The notes under the pieces are model-generated. The model saw nothing but the letters and a program-made list of their open reading frames with translations, was not told the origin of the DNA and did no database searches. A stretch of 64,000 bases of DNA from Streptomyces sp. NBC_00457 (lineage in GTDB: Bacteria > Actinomycetota > Actinomycetes > Streptomycetales > Streptomycetaceae): contig NZ_CP107905.1 of the NCBI RefSeq assembly GCF_036014015.1, positions 9,858,001 through 9,922,000 on the forward strand, read 5' to 3'. The position numbers were made by a program, and so were the translations under genes. Shown piece by piece: positions 8,981-17,055 of the stretch (positions are counted from its first letter, which is position 1; every line of letters begins with the position of its first letter).

Positions 8981-10585
8981 TCACCGGTCCACCGCCACCG
9001 CCACCTCCCGCGCCCACCGGTAGTCCGCCTTGCCGCTCGGCGACCGCCGGATCGCATCCGTGAGCACCAGCTGGCGAGGGATCTTGTAGCCGGCCAGCTG
9101 GGAACGGCAGTGCGTCTGGATGTCGTCGAGGGACGGCGCGCGCGCACCCTCGCGCAACTGCACCACCGCCGCGACGTGATGACCCCACTTCGCGTCCGGC
9201 ACCCCGGCGACCAGTGCGTCGTACACATCCGGATGGGACTTGAGCGCCTGCTCGACCTCCTCCGGGTACACCTTCTCGCCCCCGGTGTTGATGCACTGCG
9301 AGCCGCGGCCGAGGACCGTGACGACGCCCTCCTGGTCGACGGTGGCCATGTCGCCGAGCAGTACCCATCGCTCGCCGTCCTTCTCGAAGAAGGTCTCGGC
9401 GGTTTTCGCCGGGTCGTTGTAGTAGCCGAGCGGGACGTGCCCGCACTGGGCGACGCGGCCGACCTCGCCGACGGCGACCGGCTCATGAGTGGCCGGATCG
9501 ACCACCTGCGTACGGGAGTTGACACGGATGCGGAAGCCGCGTTCGGGGCCGGAGTCCTCCGTCGCCGTGCCGTTGAAGCCGGATTCGGAGGAGCCGAAGT
9601 TGTTGAGCAGCATCACATTCGGGACGAGCGCCTGGAACTGCCGCCGCACCGTGTCCGACATGATCGCTCCCGACGACGACACGTTGAACATCGACGAGCA
9701 GTCGGTGCCCTTCATGGGGCCGTTCAGGGCGTCGATCAGTGGTCGCAGCATCGCGTCGCCGACCAGCGACACGCTGGTGACCTTCTCCCGCTCGATGGTG
9801 CGCAGCACCTCCTCGGGTGCGAACTTGCGGTGCAGTACGACTCGTTGGCCGAAGTGGAAGCCGACGAACGCCGTCAGCGTGGACGTGCCGTGCATGAGCG
9901 GGGGAGTGGGGAAGAAGGTGATCCCGTCGCCGCCCGCCGCGACCCGTTCGGCCAGCTCCTCCGGCTTCTTGACCGGCTCACCGGTCGGGGCGCCGCCGCC
10001 GAGCCCGGAGAAGAACAGGTCCTCCTGGCGCCACATCACGCCTTTGGGCATCCCGGTCGTACCGCCGGTGTAGATGATGAACTGGTCGTCGCCCGACCGC
10101 TTGGCGAACCCGCGCTCCGCGGATCCGGCGGCCTCGACCTCGCCGAAGGGCACACCCAGCGTGCCCCCGGCACCCACCCGCACCAGATGCCGCACCTTCT
10201 CCGCCCGCGGCAGCGCAGCCGCCACCCGGTCGGCGAACTCGGCGTCGAAGACGAGAGCCACCAGATCGGCGTCGCGGTAGAGGTAGACCAACTCCTCTTC
10301 CACATACCGGTAGTTGACGTTGACCGGCACGATCCGCGCCTTGAGGCAGCCGAGTAGCGTCTGCAGGTACTCGACGCCGTTGTAGAGATGGAGCCCGAGG
10401 TGCTCGCCGGGACGTATCCCGCTGTCGAGCAGATGGTGCCCGATGCGATTGGCGGCCGCGTCCAACTGCGCATACGTCAGCCGACGCTCCGCCCCCGTGC
10501 CGGGCTGGTCGATGTACACCAGCGCCTCACGGTCCGGCACCACGTCGACGACCGACTCGAACAGGTCCGCAAGGTTGTACTCCAC
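8981..10585 (-). CDS. Acyl-CoA synthetase (FadD-like, AMP-forming)
   Basis: A 534-residue ligase from GTG 10585, where AGGAGGAGCG directly precedes the codon. It activates a fatty or other carboxylic acid with ATP and CoA. Motifs seen are YTGGTTGMPKGVMW (P-loop), GSSESG, LGDMATVD, a hinge at VLGRGSQCINTGGEKV, and the C-terminal SPSGKADYRW with the catalytic Lys. It is divergent from the enoyl-CoA hydratase and shares a palindrome-bearing promoter region with it, suggesting co-regulation of one catabolic unit with the DUF35 and thiolase-like genes. The substrate may be a sterol side chain or a branched acid (inference). Confidence 0.88.
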   Translation of the reverse strand: MEYNLADLFESVVDVVPDREALVYIDQPGTGAERRLTYAQLDAAANRIGHHLLDSGIRPGEHLGLHLYNGVEYLQTLLGCLKARIVPVNVNYRYVEEELVYLYRDADLVALVFDAEFADRVAAALPRAEKVRHLVRVGAGGTLGVPFGEVEAAGSAERGFAKRSGDDQFIIYTGGTTGMPKGVMWRQEDLFFSGLGGGAPTGEPVKKPEELAERVAAGGDGITFFPTPPLMHGTSTLTAFVGFHFGQRVVLHRKFAPEEVLRTIEREKVTSVSLVGDAMLRPLIDALNGPMKGTDCSSMFNVSSSGAIMSDTVRRQFQALVPNVMLLNNFGSSESGFNGTATEDSGPERGFRIRVNSRTQVVDPATHEPVAVGEVGRVAQCGHVPLGYYNDPAKTAETFFEKDGERWVLLGDMATVDQEGVVTVLGRGSQCINTGGEKVYPEEVEQALKSHPDVYDALVAGVPDAKWGHHVAAVVQLREGARAPSLDDIQTHCRSQLAGYKIPRQLVLTDAIRRSPSGKADYRWAREVAVAVDR

Positions 10586-10669
10586 CGCTCCTCCTGCCCT
10601 CGCCCTCCACCGGCTGCCGGTCATCAGAGCAAAGGGCGGCACAACTGTGAAGGGTCCGCGCACAATAAA

Positions 10670-10686
10670 TCTGACTGACTGTCAGA
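10670..10686. promoter_or_regulatory. TetR-type operator in the synthetase/hydratase divergent promoter
   Basis: TCTGAC-TGACT-GTCAGA is a perfect 6-base inverted repeat with a 5-base spacer. It lies between two divergent acyl-CoA genes and could control both. No regulator gene is adjacent. Confidence 0.6.
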
Positions 10687-10751
10687 AAACTCTTGAAGTG
10701 CTTCCCCGCCTCCTGCAACCTGTTCTCGTTCTGTGAGAGGGGAGACGGTCG

Positions 10752-11552
10752 ATGGGTGGGACGGAACACCTCGCCATCCGGCGGGAAGGCGCCACACTGG
10801 TGCTCACGCTCAACAGGCCCGAGGCCAAGAACGCGCTCTCGCTGCCGATGCTCGTCGGGCTGTACGACGGCTGGATCGCGGCCGACGAGGACGACGAGGT
10901 CCGCTCGATCGTGCTGACCGGCGCGGGCGGCGCGTTCTGCGCGGGCATGGATCTCAAGGCCCTGGCCGGGAAAGGCATGGAGGGGCAGCAGTACCGGGAC
11001 CGGCTGAAGGCCGACCCCGACCTGCACTGGAAGGCGATGCTGCGGCATCACCGCCCCCGCAAACCGGTGATCGCCGCCGTGGAGGGCCACTGCGTCGCGG
11101 GCGGCACCGAGATCCTTCAGGGCACCGACATCCGGGTCGCGGGCGAGTCGGCGACCTTCGGGCTCTTCGAGGTCAAACGCGGGCTGTTCCCGATCGGCGG
11201 GTCGACGGTCCGGCTGCAACGCCAGATCCCGCGCACGCACGCCCTGGAGATGCTGCTCACCGGCCGGCCCTACAGCGCCCCGGAGGCCGCCGGTATCGGC
11301 CTGATCGGGCACGTCGTACCGGACGGCACGGCCCTCACCAAGGCCCTGGAGATCGCCGAACAGATCAACGCCTGCGGCCCGCTGGCCGTCGAGGCCGTCA
11401 AGGCGTCGGTGTACGAGACCGCCGAGATGACCGAGGCCGACGGGCTCGCCGCCGAACTCAAGCGCGGCTGGCCGATCTTCGACACCGCCGATGCGAGGGA
11501 GGGTGCCCGCGCTTTTGCGGAGAAACGCCCGCCGGTCTACAGGCGGGCGTAG
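10752..11552 (+). CDS. Enoyl-CoA hydratase/isomerase (crotonase family)
   Basis: A 266-residue crotonase-fold enzyme. It begins with the standard strand LVLTLNRPEAKNALS, has the oxyanion-hole region AGGAFCAGMDLKAL and GGTEIL with a conserved acidic residue, and FGLFEVKRGLFPIGG at the second catalytic region. It would hydrate 2-enoyl-CoA formed from the acid activated by the divergent synthetase. ATG at 10752 has GGGAG at a usual distance. The DUF35 and thiolase-like genes follow after a 139-base gap with an intergenic repeat, so a second promoter there is possible. Confidence 0.88.
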   Translation: MGGTEHLAIRREGATLVLTLNRPEAKNALSLPMLVGLYDGWIAADEDDEVRSIVLTGAGGAFCAGMDLKALAGKGMEGQQYRDRLKADPDLHWKAMLRHHRPRKPVIAAVEGHCVAGGTEILQGTDIRVAGESATFGLFEVKRGLFPIGGSTVRLQRQIPRTHALEMLLTGRPYSAPEAAGIGLIGHVVPDGTALTKALEIAEQINACGPLAVEAVKASVYETAEMTEADGLAAELKRGWPIFDTADAREGARAFAEKRPPVYRRA

Positions 11553-11569
11553 ACACCCCGCCGGAGGCC

Positions 11570-11658
11570 GGTTCACAGCTGCGGGTTCGCTGTGGCCGGT
11601 CGCGCCCGCGCGGCGGAGCCGCAAATGTCACAGCCCCGCGCCCCTTCGGGGCGCCCTC
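11570..11658. repeat. Intergenic Streptomyces-type repeat with GC hairpin
   Basis: Reading the minus strand, GGCGCCCCGAAGGGGCGC forms a stem, then come GGGGCTGT and GCGGCTCCGCCGCG (a second stem). Part of the core, GCGGGGCTGT followed eight bases later by GCGG, recurs at 16503-16527. From memory this GC-rich element is scattered between genes in many Streptomyces genomes. Here it may also act as a terminator for the enoyl-CoA hydratase. Confidence 0.55.
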
Positions 11659-11691
11659 ACAGACGTCGGCTTCCCAAGGAGGCAGCCCCCG

Positions 11692-12636
11692 ATGCCCGAA
11701 GTTCTCAAGGCCCCGCTCACTCTTGAATTCCCCTTCACCCGCTCCCTCGGCCCCGTCCAGAGCGCCTTCCTCACCGGTCTGCGCGAACGCGTCGTCCTCG
11801 GCGTGCGGACGACCGACGGCCGCACCCTCGTCCCGCCCGTCGAGTACGACCCCGTCACCGCGGAGGAGATCCGCGACCTGGTCGAGGTCGCCCCCACCGG
11901 CACGGTCACCACTTGGGCCTGGAACCACGCCCCCCGCCGCGGCCAGCCCCTCGGCACGCCGTTCGCCTGGGCCCTCGTCCGCCTCGACGGTGCCGACACG
12001 GCCCTCCTGCACGCCCTCGACGTCCCTGGCCCCGACGCCGTGCACACCGGTATGCGCGTCCGGGTCCGCTGGGCCGAGGAACGTACCGGCGCCATCACGG
12101 ACATCGCCTGCTTCGAGCCGTTCGACGGCCACGCCCCGGCCGAACTGGCGGGCTGTAGTGGTGAGTTCGAGGACATGGTCACCGGCATCGTCGCCCCCGC
12201 CCGCCTCGACTACACCTACTCACCCGGCCGTGCCCAGTCCGCCTACATCAAGGCCCTGTCCGAACACCGCAACGTCGGCGAGCGCTGCCCCAGCTGCCGC
12301 AAGGTGTACGTCCCGCCGAGGGGTGCGTGCCCCACATGTGGTGTGGCCACATTGGAACAGGTCGAGGTGGGTCCGCACGGCACAGTGACCACGTTCTGCA
12401 TCGTCAACATCAAGGCCAAGAACCTCGACATCGAAGTGCCGTACGTCTATGGCCACATCGCCCTCGACGGCGCCGACCTCGCGCTGCACGGCCGGATCGG
12501 TGGCATCCCCTACGACCAGGTGCGCATGGGCCTGCGGGTGGAACCGGTGTGGACCGAAGGGTCCCGCTTCCCTGACCACTACCGGCCGACCGGCGAAGCC
12601 GACGCGGACTACGACACCTACAGGGAGCTCCTGTGA
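11692..12636 (+). CDS. DUF35 OB-fold/zinc-ribbon acyl-CoA-binding protein, duplicated form
   Basis: A 314-residue protein with AAGGAGG upstream of the ATG. The C-terminal half has the zinc ribbon CPSCRKVYVPPRGACPTCG and a following OB fold (about residues 185-310), the DUF35 layout. The N-terminal half (about 15-155) looks like another OB-fold unit (LVPPVEYDP, GTVTTWAWN) without the zinc ribbon. DUF35 proteins bind thiolase-fold partners and position the acyl-CoA, as in ChsH2-Ltp2 sterol aldolases and archaeal HMG-CoA synthesis complexes. Both following genes encode thiolase-fold proteins in overlapping frames, so a hetero-oligomer is likely. Confidence 0.82.
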   Translation: MPEVLKAPLTLEFPFTRSLGPVQSAFLTGLRERVVLGVRTTDGRTLVPPVEYDPVTAEEIRDLVEVAPTGTVTTWAWNHAPRRGQPLGTPFAWALVRLDGADTALLHALDVPGPDAVHTGMRVRVRWAEERTGAITDIACFEPFDGHAPAELAGCSGEFEDMVTGIVAPARLDYTYSPGRAQSAYIKALSEHRNVGERCPSCRKVYVPPRGACPTCGVATLEQVEVGPHGTVTTFCIVNIKAKNLDIEVPYVYGHIALDGADLALHGRIGGIPYDQVRMGLRVEPVWTEGSRFPDHYRPTGEADADYDTYRELL

Positions 12637-13715
12637 TGCGTGACATAGCACTGGTCGCCTTCGCCCAGACCGACCACCGGCGCACCAGCGACGAGCACTC
12701 CGAGGTGGAGATGCTCATGCCGGTCCTGCACCAGGTGCTCGACCGGACGGGCCTGAAGACCGCCGACATCGGCTTCACCTGCTCCGGATCCAGCGACTAC
12801 CTCGCCGGCCGCGCCTTCTCCTTCACCCTCGCCCTCGACGGCGTCGGCGCCTGGCCGCCGATCTCCGAGTCGCATGTCGAGATGGACGGCGCCTGGGCGC
12901 TGTACGAGGCGTGGACGAAACTCCTCGCCGGGGACGCGGACACGGCGCTCGTCTATGCGTACGGCAAGTCCTCGCCCGGCTCCGTCCGCGACGTCCTGAC
13001 CCGGCAACTCGACCCGTACTACGTCGCACCCCTGTGGCCCGACTCCGTCGCCCTGGCCGCGCTCCAGGCGCAGGCGCTCATCGACGCGGGCCACACCGAC
13101 GAGCCCGCGCTGGCCGGGGTCGCCGCCCGCAGCCGAAGGGACGCTGCCGACAACTCCCATGCGCAGCTGAGGGGTTCGGTGCCGCACGGGGACTATCTCG
13201 TACGGCCCCTGCGCACCGGCGACTGCCCGCCCATCGGCGACGGCGCCGCCGCCGTGATCCTCGCGGCCGGAGACCGGGCCCGCGAGCTGTGCGAGAGGCC
13301 CGCCTGGATCCGCGGCATCGACCACCGCATCGAGGCCCACGGACTCGGCGTCCGCGACCTGACCGACTCCCCGTCCACCCGCCTGGCCGCCGAGAAGGCG
13401 GGCGCCTTCGAACTCCCCCATGGCCTTAAGGGCATGGGAGGTGCCCCCACCGTGGACACCGCCGAGCTGCACGCGCCGTTCACCTCACAGGAGGTCGTCC
13501 TGCGCAAGGCGCTCCGCCTCGACGACAGCGTCCGCGTGAACCCGTCCGGCGGTGCCCTGGCCGCCAACCCGATCATGGCCGCCGGGTTGATCCGGATCGG
13601 TGAGGCAGCGGCCCGCATCCACCGCGGGGAGTCCGACCGGGCCCTCGCCCACGCCACGTCCGGCCCCTGTCTGCAACAGAACCTGGTCGCCGTACTCGAA
13701 GGGGATCCCCGATGA
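12636..13715 (+). CDS. Thiolase-fold lipid-transfer-like protein (first of pair)
   Basis: A 359-residue thiolase-superfamily protein whose ATG overlaps the stop of the DUF35 gene (TGATG). The C-terminal half matches the family (VNPSGGALAANPIMAAGL, ATSGPCLQQN). At the position of the acylated Cys in true thiolases the sequence reads ESHVEMDGAWAL, with no Cys. Family members of this kind (Ltp, SCP2-thiolase-like) act as retro-aldolases or as non-catalytic partners together with DUF35 proteins. The likely role is C-C cleavage of a beta-hydroxyacyl-CoA made by the hydratase, or a subunit of that enzyme. A plain thiolase is unlikely. Confidence 0.8.
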   Translation: MRDIALVAFAQTDHRRTSDEHSEVEMLMPVLHQVLDRTGLKTADIGFTCSGSSDYLAGRAFSFTLALDGVGAWPPISESHVEMDGAWALYEAWTKLLAGDADTALVYAYGKSSPGSVRDVLTRQLDPYYVAPLWPDSVALAALQAQALIDAGHTDEPALAGVAARSRRDAADNSHAQLRGSVPHGDYLVRPLRTGDCPPIGDGAAAVILAAGDRARELCERPAWIRGIDHRIEAHGLGVRDLTDSPSTRLAAEKAGAFELPHGLKGMGGAPTVDTAELHAPFTSQEVVLRKALRLDDSVRVNPSGGALAANPIMAAGLIRIGEAAARIHRGESDRALAHATSGPCLQQNLVAVLEGDPR

Positions 13716-14878
13716 GCAAGGAGCCCGTGGCCGTCGTAGGCATCGGCCAGACCAAGCACGTGGCGGCACGCCGGGACGTGTCGATCGCGGGCCTCGTGCG
13801 GGAGGCAGCGCAGCGGGCGCTCGACGACGCGGAGCTGAGGTGGGCCGACGTCGACGCCGTCGTGATCGGCAAGGCGCCCGACTTCTTCGAGGGCGTCATG
13901 ATGCCGGAGCTGTACCTCGCCGACGCACTCGGCGCCGTCGGCAAGCCCATGCTGCGCGTGCACACCGCGGGGTCGGTCGGCGGGTCCACTGCGCTGGTCG
14001 CGGCCAACCTCGTCGCCGCGCGCGTGCACGGCACCGTGCTGACCCTGGCCTTCGAGAAGCAGTCCGAGTCGAACGCGATGTGGGGCCTGTCGCTGCCCAT
14101 CCCCTTCCAGCAGCCGCTGCTGGCCGGCGCGGGCGGCTTCTTCGCGCCGCACGTGCGCGCGTACATGCGGCGCAGCGGCGCGCCCGACACCGTCGGCTCG
14201 CTCGTGGCGTACAAAGACCGGCGCAACGCGCTGAAGAACCCGTACGCGCATCTGCACGAGCACGACATCACCCTGGAGAAGGTCCAGGCCTCGCCCATGC
14301 TGTGGGACCCGATCCGCTACTCGGAGACCTGCCCGTCCTCGGACGGCGCCTGCGCCATGATCCTCACCGACCGAGCGGGCGCGGCCCGCGCGCCCCGGCC
14401 GCCCGCCTGGATGCACGGCGGCGCCATGCGCAGCGAACCGACGCTGTTCGCAGGCAAGGACGCGGTGTCGCCGCAGGCCGGCAAGGACTGCGCGGCCGAT
14501 GTCTACCGCCAGGCCGGCATCGCCGACCCGCGCCGGGACATCGACGCTGCCGAGATCTACGTGCCGTTCTCCTGGTACGAGCCCATGTGGCTGGAGAACC
14601 TCGGCTTCGCCGCCGAGGGCGAGGGCTGGAAGCTCACCGAGTCCGGGGTGACCGAACTGGACGGGGATCTCCCGGTCAATATGTCGGGCGGAGTCCTGTC
14701 GACCAACCCCATCGGCGCCTCCGGCATGATCCGCTTCGCGGAGGCGGCCCTTCAGGTGCGCGGACTGGCCGGTGAGCACCAGGTGGAGGGGGCTCGCAGG
14801 GTGCTCGGGCATGCCTACGGCGGCGGATCCCAGTTCTTCTCCATGTGGCTCGTGGGGTCGCTGCCGCCCGACTCCTGA
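13712..14878 (+). CDS. Thiolase-fold lipid-transfer-like protein (second of pair)
   Basis: A 388-residue thiolase-superfamily protein whose ATG overlaps the previous stop (ATGA), so the two are translationally coupled. Typical segments are VAVVGIGQTKH at the start, VNMSGGVLSTNPIGASGM, and GHAYGGGSQFFSMW at the end. The nucleophile loop reads VHTAGSVGGSTAL, again with no Cys. It and the preceding gene are distant paralogues and probably form a heterodimer or two different complexes with the DUF35 protein. Role as for its partner: acyl-CoA aldol cleavage is an inference from Ltp2-ChsH2-type systems. Confidence 0.82.
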   Translation: MSKEPVAVVGIGQTKHVAARRDVSIAGLVREAAQRALDDAELRWADVDAVVIGKAPDFFEGVMMPELYLADALGAVGKPMLRVHTAGSVGGSTALVAANLVAARVHGTVLTLAFEKQSESNAMWGLSLPIPFQQPLLAGAGGFFAPHVRAYMRRSGAPDTVGSLVAYKDRRNALKNPYAHLHEHDITLEKVQASPMLWDPIRYSETCPSSDGACAMILTDRAGAARAPRPPAWMHGGAMRSEPTLFAGKDAVSPQAGKDCAADVYRQAGIADPRRDIDAAEIYVPFSWYEPMWLENLGFAAEGEGWKLTESGVTELDGDLPVNMSGGVLSTNPIGASGMIRFAEAALQVRGLAGEHQVEGARRVLGHAYGGGSQFFSMWLVGSLPPDS

Positions 14879-14961
14879 AAGGTCCCGCTCACGTGGCCTG
14901 TTGGCACTCGGAACCGATCGCTAGGCTGGCCCGCGGACGACGAATCGGGAGGAGCACGGAC

Positions 14962-15204
14962 GTGGCCGAGAGCACCATCCAGGACCACCCGCTCACGGGC
15001 TGGCACAAGCCGGAGCTGGACCTCAGCAACGCCGAGTGGCACTCCAGCAGCCGCGGGCTGGGGGACGTACAGATCGCCTTTGTCGAGGGTTTCATCGCCA
15101 TGCGCAACAGCGATCGCCCGGAGAGCCCCTCCTTGATCTTCACGCCGGCGGAGTGGGGCGCGTTCGTGTCAGGTGCGCGGGAGGGCGAATTCGACCTCAC
15201 CTGA
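14962..15204 (+). CDS. DUF397 family protein
   Basis: An 80-residue protein from GTG 14962, behind a strong GGGAGGAG. WHKPELDLSNAEWHSSSR at the N-terminus, VQIAFVEGFIAMRNS in the middle and FTPAEWGAFVSGAREGEFD at the C-terminus are the hallmarks of DUF397. Such proteins are usually encoded beside an XRE-type (BldB/WhiJ-linked) regulator that they are thought to antagonise. No regulator of that kind is adjacent, so this copy is an orphan. A strong terminator follows. Confidence 0.85.
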   Translation: MAESTIQDHPLTGWHKPELDLSNAEWHSSSRGLGDVQIAFVEGFIAMRNSDRPESPSLIFTPAEWGAFVSGAREGEFDLT

Positions 15205-15211
15205 GCCGGGG

Positions 15212-15248
15212 CGGGCGGGACCGGGCCTTGAGTGTCCCGCCCGTTTTT
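15212..15248 (+). terminator. Rho-independent terminator after the DUF397 gene
   Basis: CGGGCGGGAC and GTCCCGCCCG are perfect 10-base arms (15212-15221, 15234-15243) followed by five T. Confidence 0.85.
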
Positions 15249-15339
15249 CCGGACACGCGACCCTGAGCACCCTCCGGGGCCGATGCCTGAGCGAGGCTGG
15301 TCCCAGGAGGTGCAGGTCGCACTCCGGAGGTGAGGAACC

Positions 15340-16233
15340 ATGAGCACCCTGCCGGTCATCGCCGCGGTCGACGGCTCGGACGACAGTCTGCGCGCCCTGG
15401 ACTGGGCGCTGGACGCCGCCCGGCGCCGCGAGGCACCGCTGCGGGTCGTCCATGTGCGGCAGTACGCCATGTGGACCCAGCCCGAGGTCCTGGCGGCCGG
15501 GCCGCCGGATCCGTCTGTCGATCCCGTGCTCGGCCAGGTCCGTGCGTATGTCGCCGACCGGACCACTGCCGAGTACGTGGCGCTGGAGGGCGCCCCGAGT
15601 GCGGCGCTGCCCGAACTGGGCGCCGCCGCCCAGCTGTTGGTGCTCGGCTCCCGGGGCCGCGGTGGCTTCGCCAGTCTGCTGCTCGGCTCCAACGGCATGG
15701 CCGCCGCCCGCGACGCCGAATGCCCGGTCGTCGTGGTGCCCCGGCCCGGGCGCGAAGTCTATGACGGCGCCCCGGCCGGACCGGGCCCGCGGGTCGTCGT
15801 CGGCCTGCACGTCGACGGCCCCGACGAGGCGACACTCGACTTCGCCTTCACCGAGGCCGCCCTGCGCGGCGCCCGCCTCCAGGTGGTCGCCGCCTATCCG
15901 TGGCCCCTGCAGACCTGGGCGACCCTCGGCGAACTCGTCCCGCCCGTGATCGACCAGGACGCCGTCGAGAACGAGACCCGCGTCCTCGCCGAGGGCTTTC
16001 TCGCCCCGCACCGCAAACGGCATCCGGAGGTCCACGTCGAGCCGTATGTGGCGCCGGGCGACGCGGCCGACCACCTCGTCGCCGCGTCCAAGGACGCCGA
16101 GCTGGTCGTCGTCGGCCGCCACCGACGCCGTCTGCTCGCCCCCGCCCGCATGATGGGCTCCGTCACCCAGGCCGTTCTGCTGCACGCGACCAGCCCGATC
16201 GCGGTGGTGCCACCGACGCCGGGCGAGGAGTGA
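15340..16233 (+). CDS. Universal stress protein, two UspA domains
   Basis: A 297-residue cytosolic protein with a good ribosome binding site (GGAGGTGAGG). Domain 1 (about 5-140) starts VIAAVDGSDDSLRAL and ends LGSRGRGGFASLLLGSNG then CPVVVVP, carrying the G-x2-G-x9-G nucleotide-binding pattern. Domain 2 (about 148-295) starts VVVGLHVDGPDEATL and has a degenerate loop, VGRHRRRLLAPARMMGSV, before SPIAVVPP. The first domain probably binds ATP and the second may not. USPs of this kind respond to hypoxia or stationary phase; no regulatory site was recognised. Confidence 0.92.
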   Translation: MSTLPVIAAVDGSDDSLRALDWALDAARRREAPLRVVHVRQYAMWTQPEVLAAGPPDPSVDPVLGQVRAYVADRTTAEYVALEGAPSAALPELGAAAQLLVLGSRGRGGFASLLLGSNGMAAARDAECPVVVVPRPGREVYDGAPAGPGPRVVVGLHVDGPDEATLDFAFTEAALRGARLQVVAAYPWPLQTWATLGELVPPVIDQDAVENETRVLAEGFLAPHRKRHPEVHVEPYVAPGDAADHLVAASKDAELVVVGRHRRRLLAPARMMGSVTQAVLLHATSPIAVVPPTPGEE

Positions 16234-16553
16234 ATCTCCGTCGGGACCAATGAGCACAAGAAGGCCGCGGACAGGGTCGGTCGGTGGTCTGCGCGAGGCG
16301 TGCGTGCCCGCTCACGCGGCAGCAGGTCCCCTTCGCACGCGACAGCGAACTCGCCGCCGTCGGCGAGGCGTTGGCCGAACCCACCGGTCTGCGTGCGGAC
16401 GGCACTGAACCACTCGACCGGCCTGCTCGCCTCCGCCGGATGCGCCTGCTGTCGACGGACTGCCGACAGAGGGGCCCGGCGTGAACGTCGACCCACGTAA
16501 GGGCCGCGGGGCTGTATCGATATGCGGTCCCTCGGCCACGTACCATTGACCGC
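16234..16553. other. Intergenic region with a partial Streptomyces repeat
   Basis: This stretch of 320 bases has no convincing gene. A short open frame at 16284-16484 has no ribosome binding site and no recognisable product. GCGGGGCTGTATCGATATGCGG at about 16505-16526 resembles part of the repeat at 11570-11658. TACCAT at 16540-16545 may be the -10 box of the next gene. Confidence 0.5.
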
Positions 16554-17051
16554 ATGTCGTTCCTCCGCCGCCGCAGCGCCACCCCCGCCGGGCCCGACTT
16601 CGACGTACTGGCCATGGACCCGGGCGACTGGCCCGGAAACCTGGGCGCGGGCCTGCTGCCCGCTCCCGACGGCACCTGCCAGGGCGTCTTCCTGCGTTAC
16701 GACCTGTTCGGCGGCCGCGGTCCGGCGATGATCATCGGCAATCTGCCGGAGGGCTCACCGGCCCGTGAGGTCGCCGAGGACGAGATCCCCTTCGAGGTGG
16801 CCCAGCTGCTGCTCGCGCTGGAGAACGAGGAGGACGTCACCGTCGTCGGCGCCGAGGACGTGCCCGTCATGCAGGGCGACAACCTGCTGATCGTGCGCCG
16901 CCTCAAGCTCTCCGAGAGCCGGATCTCCTGCGTGCAGTTCGACCGCAGCGACAAGGTCCTGGTCACCATCGCCGCCTGGGACCGCCCCATCACCGACGAC
17001 CTGTACGCCCTGCTGAAACCGCTGCCCGCGGAGCTGTTCCAGCAGGGCTGA
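16554..17051 (+). CDS. Conserved actinobacterial protein of unknown function
   Basis: A 165-residue soluble protein with balanced composition and strong codon bias, so it is certainly coding. I do not recognise a named domain. There is no signal peptide or membrane helix. It is acidic (DEIPFEVAQLLLALENEEDV) with alternating strands such as VTVVGAEDVPVM and DNLLIVRRLKLS. The ATG lies eight bases after TACCAT, a possible -10 box, with no Shine-Dalgarno sequence, which suggests leaderless translation. It converges on the amidase gene with only four bases between the stops. Confidence 0.75.
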   Translation: MSFLRRRSATPAGPDFDVLAMDPGDWPGNLGAGLLPAPDGTCQGVFLRYDLFGGRGPAMIIGNLPEGSPAREVAEDEIPFEVAQLLLALENEEDVTVVGAEDVPVMQGDNLLIVRRLKLSESRISCVQFDRSDKVLVTIAAWDRPITDDLYALLKPLPAELFQQG

Positions 17052-17055
17052 CGGC

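Noticed and set aside
16284..16484. 66-codon open frame
   Set aside because: No ribosome binding site and no recognisable product; DSELAAVGEALAEPTGL looks protein-like but is too short to support.
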